64,000 nt of DNA, from NCBI GenBank assembly GCA_024529925.1, contig JAFEUB010001373.1, positions 2,235,001 through 2,299,000 of the forward strand, given 5' to 3'. The notes under the pieces are model-generated. The model had not been told where the DNA came from. It made no database searches and worked only from the letters and a program-made list of their open reading frames with translations. Positions 53,317-64,000 of this stretch are shown here, one piece after another. Every line of letters starts with the position of its first letter. Positions within the stretch are counted from its first letter, which is position 1. Origin of the DNA: Ophthalmolycus amberensis. Its lineage: Eukaryota; Chordata; Actinopteri; Perciformes; Zoarcidae. A program made the translations under genes and the position numbers.

Positions 53317-54228
53317 CTAGTGAGAAGAACATGAACATGCTGTGACCACATGATAAGGCACTATAGACCATATACACCTTTTCATGCCTTCACCTGTCCC
53401 CATCTCAATTCTGCCATCAGATCTCTCAGCTTTAATCCCTCGAGGAACATCTCCTCCCTCTCTGACTTCCAAGCAGTGCCAAGCCAGGATCTTTAAGCGA
53501 GCTATCTGAGCTCGCACACACTCCATCCCACCAGGAAAGGAGCAACTTCGCACTCCATCTGATTTTTCACAATCAGTCTGCCGCAGCCAACGTGGCCAGA
53601 AAGCCGGACCCAGATCCACCCATTGGCAGCTCAATCCACAAGTGGCAGAGCGCACTAACCAGTCTCTGACCGAACTGCCGACATGCGAGGGCAGAGGACT
53701 GAGGTCCAGATCTGCAGCTTCCTTTACCAGCTTCAGGCGATGGTTTGCTGCAGCCTCTCTCAGCTCTGGAGAAGCACTCAGGTTGACAGCGGTGTAGCTG
53801 GGCAATTTTGCGGGCAGTGACGAATTACCCAAAGGTTGACCACCCCTATGACACCCAGAGGCTTGAGATGGCTGATCTATGGACATCCAGAACAGGTCAA
53901 AAGAGGATCCCAGAAGACGCAGGAGGCGTGAGGGGCGGCGATGTCTGGGTTTGGGCATGTAGTGGTAGTCCTTAGCGTCTGCCAGCAGGGTGTATGGAGG
54001 GACGGGCTGGGAATAGGACAGCAAACTGTCTCTCAGCTGAAGAAATGTTGAATCCCAGCCTGTGTCCTCCTTGTCTTGAACAACGGTCGCGTTTGGAAGC
54101 TGGATCTGGGTTGAAATGTTAGAAGCAAACGATGCAGATCCGATGTAGAAGGACAGAAACAGAAATCCAGCAGACAAAGACAACACAGGTGACTGGTCGA
54201 GGCATGGTGTTAGGTGTGGATGGTACAA
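53317..54228 (-). CDS. Divergent noggin (secreted BMP antagonist), single exon
   Basis: An intronless 303-aa frame, as in noggin genes. A hydrophobic segment VLSLSAGFLFLSFYIGSASF (about residues 15-34) is a signal peptide. An N-terminal clip-like segment contains QPVPPY and LRLLGSSFDLFWMS. The C-terminal cystine-knot region contains WVDLGPAFWPRW, RSCSFPGGMEC, LAWHC and CIWSIVPYHVVTACSC, each alignable to noggin (NDLGSRFWPR, CSVPEGMVC, LRWRC, CGWIPIQYPIISECKCSC). Noggins bind BMP ligands outside the cell. Two features are unusual: an insert of about 20 residues between the sixth and seventh cysteines, and a C-terminus ending CSCSSH without the last cysteine. N-glycosylation sequons are present. 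It is probably one of the fish-specific noggin paralogues; which one is unclear. Confidence 0.85.
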   Translation of the reverse strand: MYHPHLTPCLDQSPVLSLSAGFLFLSFYIGSASFASNISTQIQLPNATVVQDKEDTGWDSTFLQLRDSLLSYSQPVPPYTLLADAKDYHYMPKPRHRRPSRLLRLLGSSFDLFWMSIDQPSQASGCHRGGQPLGNSSLPAKLPSYTAVNLSASPELREAAANHRLKLVKEAADLDLSPLPSHVGSSVRDWLVRSATCGLSCQWVDLGPAFWPRWLRQTDCEKSDGVRSCSFPGGMECVRAQIARLKILAWHCLEVREGGDVPRGIKAERSDGRIEMGTGEGMKRCIWSIVPYHVVTACSCSSH

Positions 54229-55006
54229 CAGAAGGGCGAGTTATAGGGTTTCCTCCGGGTGCGTCAGAGACTCCTGTACCAGACATCCTTGAGCTTGTGA
54301 ACAATAACATACTGAAATCAGTGCCTGAGAACACAAACAGCGGACATATTATTGAGGATGGGTTTTTCAAGGCTCTGATGTTTTGGCTAGCTTCAACGCA
54401 AACATGCAGGACACGTCTGAGAAGCTAGTTTCACGTGTTAGTCACCAGATTTATGACAATTTTAACAGATTTCTACGTGTGATACTTTCAAGCAATTGAG
54501 ACGTCATCAAGGAGACATTTGTATGAGAAAAATAAAATGGTTTGAGATAATTCACAGCGAGCATGAAGCAAGACAAAAGAAGAAGAAGAAGAATCATTTG
54601 ACCTCGATTTGGTGGAGCAGCGACCTCTCACACAAAGACTGCACTGAGATCAGTTATAAAACAAGCTTCAGGGTGAATTCCCATCATGGCAGCTGAGATT
54701 AATGACACAGCACACATCATTGTAAACAAGAGGACAGATGCAACATGTTTACAGAATAATAACCCGATTTATTCTCATCTACACAAGATCAGCCGTCAAA
54801 GGCACATGATGGCGTGATATCAAACATATATTCAACATTATACTTAACTCTCAACAATAGTTGCATTTTAACATTATAATAATATAATTCAGAAATACAG
54901 TCACAGGAAGTTTTTTATACTCGCAGAAAGATAAAGAGCAGGAATTATCGAAGAAATATTGCATTTATGCAATGAGTTGATTAGGTAGTAGGTCTGTAGT
55001 GTCAGG

Positions 55007-55012
55007 TTTATT
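55007..55012 (-). terminator. Candidate tom1 poly(A) signal (AATAAA)
   Basis: AATAAA on the minus strand about 200 bases past the tom1 stop, just before a GT-rich tract on the plus strand. Confidence 0.4.
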
Positions 55013-55019
55013 CTGTGAG

Positions 55020-55116
55020 TGCATGTGTGTGTGAGCGTGTGAGTGTGTGAGTGCGTGAGTGTGTGTGTGTGTGTGTGTGAGTGCGTGTGTGAGTGTGTGA
55101 GTGTGTGTGTGTGTGC
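55020..55116. repeat. Imperfect (GTGAGTGC/GT)n tract
   Basis: About 97 bases of GT repeat with regular GAGTGC interruptions inside the probable tom1 3' UTR. Confidence 0.85.
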
Positions 55117-55212
55117 TTTCAGAGGAAACCTGACTTAACACAGCATGTGTGTGATTGTGGGCATATTTTAATATGATGCCGTGTGTACGTTGATATTTAC
55201 ATCCAGTCAGAC

Positions 55213-57834
55213 TCAAAGTGAGAAGAGATGGTCTGATCTCTCCTGCTGGTGGTTCGATGGCGGCGGCGGTCTGGAGGCGGAGGGCGGCACGCTTTGAATC
55301 GTCTGTCCTCTTTGGTCCGATGCCTTCGCCCGATCCTCCAGAAACTGATCAAACTCTGAAAGGGACAGTTGTAGTTAGATGTGCGTGGACACACGAACAC
55401 ACAGAAAGTAAACACGAAATATGAAACATTATTTTGAACACTAAACTGGCAGCAATGGACCAGCAGACAGAACAACACACCTGTACTGGACACTCCCTCA
55501 CTAACTGAAGACTGGTCTTCCTGCACGTCCAAACACAATAAAACAGATTAAAGATGAATCATCCTGCAGTACATTACACATCACATAAAGAACACCGTTT
55601 AATAAAGAGAGAAGCTTCTCTTACCAGATCACCAGGTAACCATTGGTCAACATCGTTCTGCTGAGAGGTTTTCGCGGCTGGCATCTAAAAGGAACAGTCA
55701 TGAAAATGAGGTGACACTGTGTTTCAGCTGTATTCAACGATTATCTCTACACTTTGTATTTCACAGGAAATGTTTAGTTTGTCTGATGGTGTCACACTCA
55801 CCCCTCCTGTGACCTGCAACCTCGTGTCCAGAGCTCCAGCGAGGCCCTCCACAGCTCCTGGGTCCTCATACCGGACACTGGGGAGAGGATATGTTGTGAT
55901 GCAGTGATGCAGTGGAGGCTGTATTCAACTAAATATTCATTTCAACTTTTTGCCCGAGAGTCAAACTTTGAATGTTGCAATTAGGTGACACGCCCACATT
56001 ACACACTCGGCCATGGGGGCGGTCCAGACCGTTGTTTACTTCCTATTGTTAAAATAACCTTTTTGTTTGTGATGCAGTTTGAAAAATCTAATTGTCAGGC
56101 TTTGTGTTCTTTATGTGGCGTCATGTACTGTCGGCCAAAACTCAACTGTAGATATCTTTCATCAGAGGTTTGGTGGCAAAAGTAACCTCAGGCTCACCGG
56201 GCAGCTTGTAATTTCATCTCACTACATTCAGACGTTTTTAATGAAATCATTAAAGCACTTCACATCTCTGAAACACCAGCACCAGACACGTGACAGTCCG
56301 TGGTGTCGGGATGTGATGAGTCTTTCTGTCACAGGGCAGCACCGCTCACCTCTTCCTCTGCTCAGCCAGGGAGCTGCCTCTCGTCTGGGCAAACATGTCG
56401 AACTCCCCCTCCTCCTCTGCAAGACAGTTTCTTACCCATTAAGTCACAGCTGAATGAAAAAAGCCCTCTTCCACTCTGTTACCTCAATTCTTGTAGCAAC
56501 ACTTTTGAATAATAAAACCACAAACATGAATGGAAACAGTGATTTTGTACTCATCGGCTACTTTCAAACACATCAGATGCAATTCTGGATTTTCTCCTTC
56601 TTCCTAAGTTGTCATGTTATTGTGAAACCCCATAAACACTGAACGTCCATGTGATGCCGAGCCACTACATCCTGTTTTCTGCCAGATATATACGGCAAAT
56701 TACAAAAGCAAAAACTCCAGTTTAAGGAATGTTATACATATGGATTTGGTATATATATGAAGCAGAAGTTCTACAATGTGTACTCACTGTGGTCGGCTGG
56801 CTGCGGTAGACTGGCGCCGGTGCTGCTGGCTGCTGGTTGGCTGGTTGTTGTGATGACAGCAGGCTGGCTGAGGGTGATGAGGCTCGGGCTTGTGGCAGAG
56901 CTCTGCTGGAGTGAGGACGCAACACAGCGGGGGGTCAACTCGTGTGTGAGCTTGTTCTTACAGCAGAAATGAGGAGGAGCGAGTCGTCTTCTTACCTCTT
57001 GACTGTTTGGGATTTGTGCCTTGTTCAGTCTGTCAAACCTAAAACACAATTACAATGCAATGAGCATGAATTTAGCCATGAGAAAGATACATATCGCACT
57101 CTTATGATCCGAAACATGAAGCCAGGCTGCGGCACACCTCTCATAGCGGATGAAGGCGTTGTTCAGGTCATCGTTGACCATGAGCAGCTCTTCTATAAAC
57201 CCTTCATCCAGCAGCTGGGGGATGAGCTCCACCACTCGAGTTTGCATGCTCTTGCACACCGAGTACAGCTGCTGCTTGGACATCGGAGGACAGAGAGATT
57301 AATTCATTCTCACCACATGGAGTAAATGAATCATCCATCTTTGACGTTAAATCCAGTCCCAGGGTTATACGATGTTTAAATGTACTTTTGTTGGTGTACC
57401 CAATTTTCTTAATCCGGTTCATCTATTTTTACGTCAATCGCTAGTTTACTACATTTCCCAGAATTCTTTGCCAACAACATGATACCTACACTTGCAGAGA
57501 GTACATGAAGTACAGAGCAATTGTACCGGCAGCATCAAAAAAACAGCCCGAAGAGAGAAAGAGTAATAAAAGGGAAGAGAAACAAATAAGTATCTCTGCC
57601 TCCCCATGTAAGATTAATACAGACACACATGGCATGCTGTTAAATCAATTGACAAATTGTACCAACACAAAAATGTAGCCTGCACAGTTGAATATAAAGT
57701 CACATTTAAAGTAATGTATGATCACACTAGAATGAAGCATCAGAACAAAACACACAATCATTTATGGTTCATCTTCTCCCAACTCAGTTTGTTTTAAACA
57801 GCACTGATGATGGCCACTGACTGACTGACTGACA

Positions 57835-57903
<69 letters not shown>

Positions 57904-60900
57904 GTAGCAGCTCTGTGTCATCTTGCTGGCTCTGTCCAGGTATTAGCTCATTCAGCAGCTCTGTCATCACAGAGAGATTTCCCTTCACCAGCGCCAGCTC
58001 ACTTCGCAGCTTCTGTTCCTGATTAAGAAACTTAAAAAAAAAATCTAAAGCAGTCAAAGAAGCAACAACACGACGTTTATTCTACAAAGCCAACATCGTG
58101 CATAGAAACAGCCTATTACTCACGTAATACAGTTATATTTTGAAAGGGAAAAGCAGGAAAAGCACAGGTGGAACTAAAACCGTTAACAATGGCCGTGCTC
58201 CAGCTCAAAGCAAAAGGTCAGTTCTTCACCTGCTTTATATGGTCAGTGACTGACTGTTGTCGAGGCTGTTGTACCTGTTCTGCGGGGAGGGAGGCTGGTC
58301 CCTCACTGGACAGGACTGGAGTGGACGTACTCTGAACACTGGAAGCTGCTTGTGCTTGTGGCTGATGTGTGAAAGCAGCGACGGGGTTCGTCTCAGGGGT
58401 CCCGTTTTCTGGGATACTCTGCAAGATGAATGGAGAAGGTGCGCTGTAGAGATGGATATCTGGAGATGCATTTATTTTGCTGTGTTGTCTCACTTTGTAG
58501 ACAGTCTCACCCGATTCGGAGTGTGGATGGGGGACAGAGCATCCAGATCTGTCATGGGGAACTCCAGACCACGTCTCCTCAGGTCGTCATATACGCACAC
58601 CACCCCCCCGAGGGAGGGAGAGCTACGAAACGCATCGGCCCACGACTGCGGAGGATATGACGAAACAAATCATGAGAATAACGGATTCCTAAATCAGCGT
58701 TCAACAGCACAGTCAACTGGCCAAATGTGGGAAAAAACAACAAGAAGAAACCAAAAACTACAGAGAAGGATTGCTCCGTCAGCACATACATCTAATATTA
58801 TCATTCCTGCTCGTCTGTGATTACACAGAACTGGCTTTGACCATGTAGCACACGATTGTACGCGTCTGCAGCCATAACAGAGTCCAACTGAAGCAAACCT
58901 CAGAAGCCGTGGGATCAGCACACAGAACTGGAATATCTCACAACAACGGCTGGAATTATTTGCCTGCTTTACTTGTGTTTTATTGTAGTAAATGTAATAT
59001 CTTTGGGTTTAGAACTAAAAAAAGAAAACATTAGCAAGACATCGCTTTTGGTTTTGGTAAAATGTGATGGAGATTTATTAATTCATTCATTTTTTTATAG
59101 ACACGACTAATAAATGATTTCAGACAACAAGCAGCAGACCAACCACGAAGGGAAGTACTCATTAGTTGCAGCACTAGTGCAGACAGCTGTTGTGATATAT
59201 TGCCCTCTGCAGGAGCAGCCACATACCTGTATGAGGCTGAGCACCCGGTCGTGGAGGGCAGTGGGGGGGTTGTATTTGGGCAGAATGGAACGCACCAAAA
59301 CTCCTTCAATAAACTCCTGCGACGCCACAAGAATGTGGAAGCGATGGCCACAGTTCTTCACACAGGCCTCAAGAACCTGTGTGACAGCGATAATGAAATC
59401 TATGCAAGTCAAAATAAAAGCTTCTCTCGTTGTCTCAATGCGTACACGAAGACTTCAATGTTGAATAAACCATCGCGACAAGGCCACCAGCCAATCAGGA
59501 CCAGATCCCCAGATCCCCGATCCCCTGCAGATACTCACAGTAAGGGCCAACATGATCTCTCTGAAGTTCTTGTTCGCTACGATTATCTTCTTAATAGCTT
59601 TGACTGCATCTCTGGGCCTGAGAAAAATAAAAACTGATATTGATAAATGAGAAAATAAGCAAAGAAATGTATAGTTGTGTTCGTGGTTCATATGAGATTT
59701 GACTGTATACATGTAACACACGTTGCATTTCAGGATGACAGTGACATTCGTCTTTTAGCAGAAACCACTGCAGAGCAAACTGTGAGACTGGCCTTCACTG
59801 TCATTCACTCACAGCCAGATCTCCATCGAAATACAAAAGAAACAACTCAATCATGAAGGACGTGGCACTAAACATGAAAGGTGGAGCTGCACACGGAGCA
59901 CTGCGTTAGTCAGAAGGGTCAGTGTGCGTCAGACGGGCTCAGCTAGAGGCTTCTTGGTGAAACCATTACTCGCGTACCCCTCGTCCGTCTCGTTGATGAT
60001 GTCACAGATCTCCATGTTCAGCCCCCAGTCGTCGGACTGCAGAGCGCCGCTGGTCGCGCGCTCTGTCAACAGAGAGGGAATCACATACAGTTACAGTGAT
60101 GCAGTGATGCTGATATGGGAAGAGAACAATGAAGCGAAAACCAGGAGACTTTCTTCTGATATCATGACATCTGCAACATAATACTCAGTCACATTTTTCA
60201 CAAACATCAAATACTAAAAAGCTCTCATGTGCAGTGAGTGGTATCCTCCAGAAAATATGGTTTTTATAGCACTCGTTGTTTATCGCCATAAGCTGATTGA
60301 GAAAATGGGTTTTCGGCTTAAACATGTATTTCCCTCCAAACTATTTAGCAATCAAAGCCAGTTTTCTTTGCACTCCACCCCTCACAGGCTCCTCGTGAGT
60401 CTCTAAATCTCCTTCATTCCTCTCCACTAACACCCCCACACTCCTCCAAACCCTCACTGCCTTTCTCAATCGCATTCTACTCCCCCTCCTCTCTCCTTCC
60501 CTCGCTCCCTCACTTCATGTGACTATCAGCTGCTTTCTGCTGCCACTGGCCTCAGACGGAGCAGAAGCCTCTCTGACGTGACTGCGTGAGAAAGTGAGCG
60601 GATGAGGTCAGAGGAAGGAAGGCTTGAGATGGCTGCGTGTCGTTCCGTCACATCTCTAGATTGTCGTGATTACACATCTGTCTCATGCAGCTGTCTGAGA
60701 GTCTGCTGTGGGTTTGTTTGCGTCACAAAAAGCAGCAACCTGTTGCCACTGAGGATCCACTGCTGGTTCAAAAGAACTTTAAAGTGACACATTCTGCTTG
60801 TTGTTACAGAGCGGCAGTGACACTTGTGCGTAATGGTGTGAACCCGAATCTCGACAAAACACATCAGTGATCGAGGAAGTGAGGAAACACCCAGCGCCTC

Positions 60901-61260
60901 CTTCATTCCTCAAATGATCCGTCACTCAACTCTCATAAGCCAATCAAACGGAAGATTCGGTGGGCTCGAGTCCCGCCTCCGGCGCGTCATTGGCTCGAAA
61001 GACTTCTTTTTATGTCTCTGTCAAATTTGGAGTTAATTTTTAAACATTTTAGATCAGGAGATCAAACAGCAAAAGTGTTATTAAATGGTCTTACGCCACT
61101 TCCCCGTGAGTGCGGTTATGAAACGCTGGAACATGTGATTGATTCGGTAAATGAAATGATGAATCCAGCGGTGAACTACTCCGAGTTTCAAAAGCATCGG
61201 CGACTTACCGATTCTCTGACCGACGGGCGTTGAAAAGGGGTTTCCTATGAGAAACTCCAT
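55213..61260 (-). CDS. tom1: Target of Myb1 membrane trafficking protein (TOM1)
   Basis: Fifteen coding exons: 61260-61209, 60062-59978, 59617-59539, 59376-59227, 58645-58511, 58418-58275, 58018-57902, 57271-57138, 57038-56996, 56905-56788, 56416-56350, 55877-55802, 55684-55625, 55520-55481 and 55355-55213. They total 1443 nt, or 480 aa (human about 492). The VHS domain runs from [17 protein letters not shown] through [18 protein letters not shown] to [12 protein letters not shown]. The GAT domain contains [20 protein letters not shown] and VVELIPQLL ... VNDDLNNAF. The tail keeps [17 protein letters not shown] and [15 protein letters not shown]1 is an endosomal ubiquitin- and Tollip-binding adaptor. 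An in-frame ATG seven codons upstream (61281) could also be used; I chose 61260 because the family starts M-D/E-F. The acceptor of the exon at 57271 could be three bases earlier. Confidence 0.94.
57845..57901. repeat. (CA)28 microsatellite abutting a tom1 splice donor
   Basis: On the minus strand the GT donor of the exon 58018-57902 is itself the first unit of a GT repeat of about 57 bases. Confidence 0.95.
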
Positions 61261-61646
61261 CTTCTCCCCGAGTGAAAACATCTTGGAGAATGACCAGCGG
61301 CCCCCTCTGAACTATATAGAAGTAAACTGGCAGCTCCTGAGCTCTAAACTGCGGTGTTTCCGTTTGCTTTGCGTGTCCTCAGCTGCTTCAGAGGCGCACG
61401 GGCTCTGAGTCACGTGCAAACTCCCACAGAGCCAGGAAACAGCAGACATCAACAGACTGACGTGTGAGTGGAGCTCTTTCACGTCTCGAGTCCTTACGCG
61501 TTCAGCTCAGAGCAAGGTAGTCCTGCACCATAACACTCATAACCTTTTCTAAAAGTATTAATACCAGAAGATGTAAGGTGGATCAGTAAATGTACACCTT
61601 GTAAAAGCTAAGTAAAGGTATTATTACCAGCAGAATATAGCCTAAG

Positions 61647-61695
61647 CAGGGATTCCCAAAGTGTGGTGCGCGCACCCCTGGGGGCGCGCGAGCTG
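61647..61695. mobile_element. hAT-type transposon end (fragment)
   Basis: CAGGGATTCCCAAAGTGTGG, then a palindromic GCGCGCACCCCTGGGGGCGC stretch, resembles the terminal sequence of fish hAT DNA transposons (CAGGGGTTCCCAAA type). No second end or transposase is visible, so this is a remnant. Confidence 0.45.
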
Positions 61696-62084
61696 CCTCG
61701 AGGCCTAAGGTATCAAAAGTAAAAGTTCTCAATTTGCAGACAGACTTTGAATGCAGAATGTTATATTTCTATACAATGTATATAGGCCTATAATTGGTAG
61801 TCAATAAGTATAAGGTATTTTAATAAATTAAAAGTAGCAAAACACTTCATTAAAAGTAAAAGTCGTGCATTCACAATCTGTGCTGTAATCTCCCTGTATG
61901 CCTGTATAGACGACTGTTGGGTAGTTTAATCTCAAACAATGAAGTTATCAGGAGTTTTATAATAGAACGTCTTGATCTGAAACTGTTGGACAAATGTAGT
62001 TAATTCAAAAATACAATATGTCCCTCTTAAGTAGCGGCAAAAAGTATCATAAATTGAAAATGCCAAATTAAAATATCCTAAATT

Positions 62085-62965
62085 GTACTAAAGTACAGTA
62101 CTTAAGTAAATGTACTTAGTTACACTGCACTTCTGCAACCATTCTGTTTCAGATCCACTTCTCGTCCTAAATGCAAGTTTAAATGAAACAAATTAGGGCG
62201 AACTACCAACTGCCGTCTATTTCTGTCATCCTCATCTCAAACTGTACAGGATTTAGAGGAACACATGATGCAGAAACATGGTGTCTGATTGATATTCAGT
62301 ATGGCCTCACAGCTCGTATGAAACACTGAGGGAGGCCATGCTCACAGCTCATTACAGGTTCCTTGTTAAATGAGATTCATGGGTTTCATTGTAACCACGT
62401 TTCCCTCTCACCTGTAGTGTGTACACAGTCTGACTTAACAACAGAATTCTCAATAGTTTGACCTGCTGCTGTACAGCTGGCATCACATAGTGAGATTATT
62501 TTTCTATAAACACAAAATGAATATTCATGAATATTTTTGGTACAACATTCACACGTCATCTTGGCTCAGCCTGTTGTGTGCAGTGACCAGTGGGACGCAA
62601 GACCAGTGAGAGGATGAATGCAGAAGTAGAGGTTGAATGAATGAAATGCATTTGAGCGGTAGATAAGCGTTTACTGCCTTAACTTTGTTCAAATTCCACA
62701 ACCAAAATCTAAGACCAACAGTTATTTGTAGGCCTGGAATTCTGGCATATTTTTAGGTCAGCAGCACCATCTAGTGTAAATGTAGCCTGCAGGGAAACTA
62801 CACGTCAACGTCTGCTGGTGGAGCGTTCAGGGTTAAATCTGTTTTGTATGTAAATTAATTCCTAATTTCTAGAGTAATTAGTAACTGAAGCTGTTGAATA
62901 ACTGGAGTAAAAAGTACAGTATTTTAGTGGAGTAAGTAACTGTAAGTACAGTACAGGAGTAAATC
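62085..62965. repeat. Two segments of an AAGTACAGTA-rich dispersed repeat
   Basis: AGTACAGTACTTAAGTAAATG at about 62091-62112 and AAAAAGTACAGTATTTTAG at about 62909 share composition with the repeat at 31583-31700. They may be the two ends of one element or separate copies. Confidence 0.35.
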
Positions 62966-63810
62966 CTATTCCACCTGCAGCCCATGAGCTTGTTCGGTAG
63001 AAACATGATAGTTTAGTGCACGGTGAGCAGTTAGCTGCAGGGATACGTTCAAAGCTTGATTGCAGTCAGATGGCAGAGAGGACGACTCGCTACGTTTGAA
63101 ATGTCTTTCATGCTTTTGGAGAAAGTCCACTTTTCATATTTTCTATGGGGGTTTGCAAAAAAAGTCCTGTTTGTGTAAGTGGAGAACACGACTCTGTACG
63201 ATGGTTCAAACAAACTGAGAAGTGAAAGAGACAAAGATCCTTCTGAGCAACAGTTGAAAAAGAACTCATCAGTCATTGGCCAAAGACGCTGGAAGCTCAG
63301 CATCAACATGTGTTTAGGAACAGGTTCCTGTTTCAGTGTCAAGTGTACAACAATGCAGCATATAACGAGCTGGAATATTAACAGGTGTGTTTATTTAGCA
63401 ACACTCTTCTTAAAGCTCATCACAATAGAAATATAAGGATAGTGTCGGGTTATCACTGGTGGAATATCAGCTGAACAACAGTTTAAACCTCTTTAATATA
63501 ACCGCTGAGGGCACATAGAACAACGGCTACCCAAAATATTTGGAGCCCAAATGCACAGTTGTGGTTAAATAATGATTTAATGTCACGAATGCTTTTCTGG
63601 ACTGGAAAACAACTTCAAAGTTTAAGAGTATTCTCCCGTCGTGTAAAACTAAGAGGAAATCGACTGAACTTATTTTGGGGCCCAAACTATTTCAAATGTA
63701 AATAATACATTTGGTCTGATACTCTTTTTGTCTCTGTGAGAAAAGTCATGATTGAAGGAGAGAAGAAAACTGGCGCACTGCATGTAATGGCCTGTATTCA
63801 TGCATTATCA

Positions 63811-63823
63811 CCACTAGGTGGCA
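63811..63823 (+). promoter_or_regulatory. CTCF-like motif CCACTAGGTGGCA
   Basis: It fits the 13-base CTCF core consensus CCASYAGRKGGCR at every position. CTCF sites mark insulators and loop anchors. The motif is followed by a dispersed repeat, so it could have been carried in by a transposon. Confidence 0.5.
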
Positions 63824-63925
63824 GCATTGAATGTGATGGGCCAGTAGATCGGTTTTATGTTGTTCCAGACGAGCAACCATGTACCGCAGACTATGGACAG
63901 CAGTGCATTACTAGGTTAGGATTTT

Positions 63926-64000
63926 ATTGTCATATACACATATACACACAAACGAAATTTGACTTCTGCATTTGACCCATCCCTGGATACAGGGAGCAGT
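63926..64000. repeat. Dispersed teleost repeat, cut by the window edge
   Basis: GAAATTTGACTTCTGCATTTG followed by ACCCATCC and GGGAGCAGT is a sequence seen in many fish genomes. Its class is not assigned. Confidence 0.45.

Larger units (their letters stand above)
54229..55212. other. noggin - tom1 intergenic region
   Basis: Holds the noggin upstream sequence and the tom1 3' UTR. A GTGAGTGC-type tract occupies about 55020-55116. No gene is seen. Confidence 0.5.
61282..64000. other. Region upstream of tom1; no gene seen
   Basis: tom1 promoter sequence lies next to 61282. The rest is AT-rich DNA with dispersed repeat fragments. Open frames are short and unlike known proteins. Confidence 0.5.

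Overview
The window is nuclear DNA from a ray-finned (teleost) fish. The genes are split by GT-AG introns, the spaces between them are full of (CA)n/(TG)n microsatellites and fish-type dispersed repeats, and the proteins look like vertebrate proteins with teleost features. Exon models were built by hand from splice sites and phase. Every multi-exon model called as intact closes to a whole number of codons.

Layout. 479-5241 (minus) is a nine-exon gene. Its first exon encodes a complete THAP DNA-binding domain and its later exons encode six Wiz/ZNF644-type C2H2 fingers. It is read here as one THAP-Wiz protein of 935 aa. 6683-7871 (plus) is a decayed kinase of the teleost HIPK-like family. 8590-11460 (plus) is prdx2, a typical 2-Cys peroxiredoxin. 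13114-14124 (minus) is single-exon junb, with a recognisable immediate-early promoter and a TCF/SRF serum response element. 14.9-38.8 kb is about 24 kb without a recognised gene, rich in simple repeats and inverted-repeat elements. 38853-39631 (plus) is a three-exon remnant with only the C-terminus of a Hook protein (hook2 by position). 40889-46350 (minus, with a 5' UTR exon to about 46.8 kb) is best2. 48756-51979 (minus) is get3/asna1. 53317-54228 (minus) is a single-exon divergent noggin. 55213-61260 (minus) is tom1 in 15 coding exons. 61.3-64 kb holds only repeats and a CTCF-like motif.

The order and relative orientation prdx2, junb, hook2, best2, get3 match human 19p13.13 as I recall it, with the block inverted as a whole. 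This supports the gene names and marks hook2 as the damaged member. The genes do not form an operon or one pathway. They cover chromatin/transcription (THAP-Wiz, junb), redox defence (prdx2), chloride conductance (best2), tail-anchored protein targeting (get3), BMP antagonism (noggin) and endosomal sorting (tom1).

The observations most worth following up are the THAP-Wiz fusion, the hook2 C-terminal remnant, a perfect 12-bp palindrome (GCTAACGTTAGC) at the 5' ends of three genes, the compact serum response element upstream of junb, and splice sites of best2 and tom1 that lie against microsatellites.
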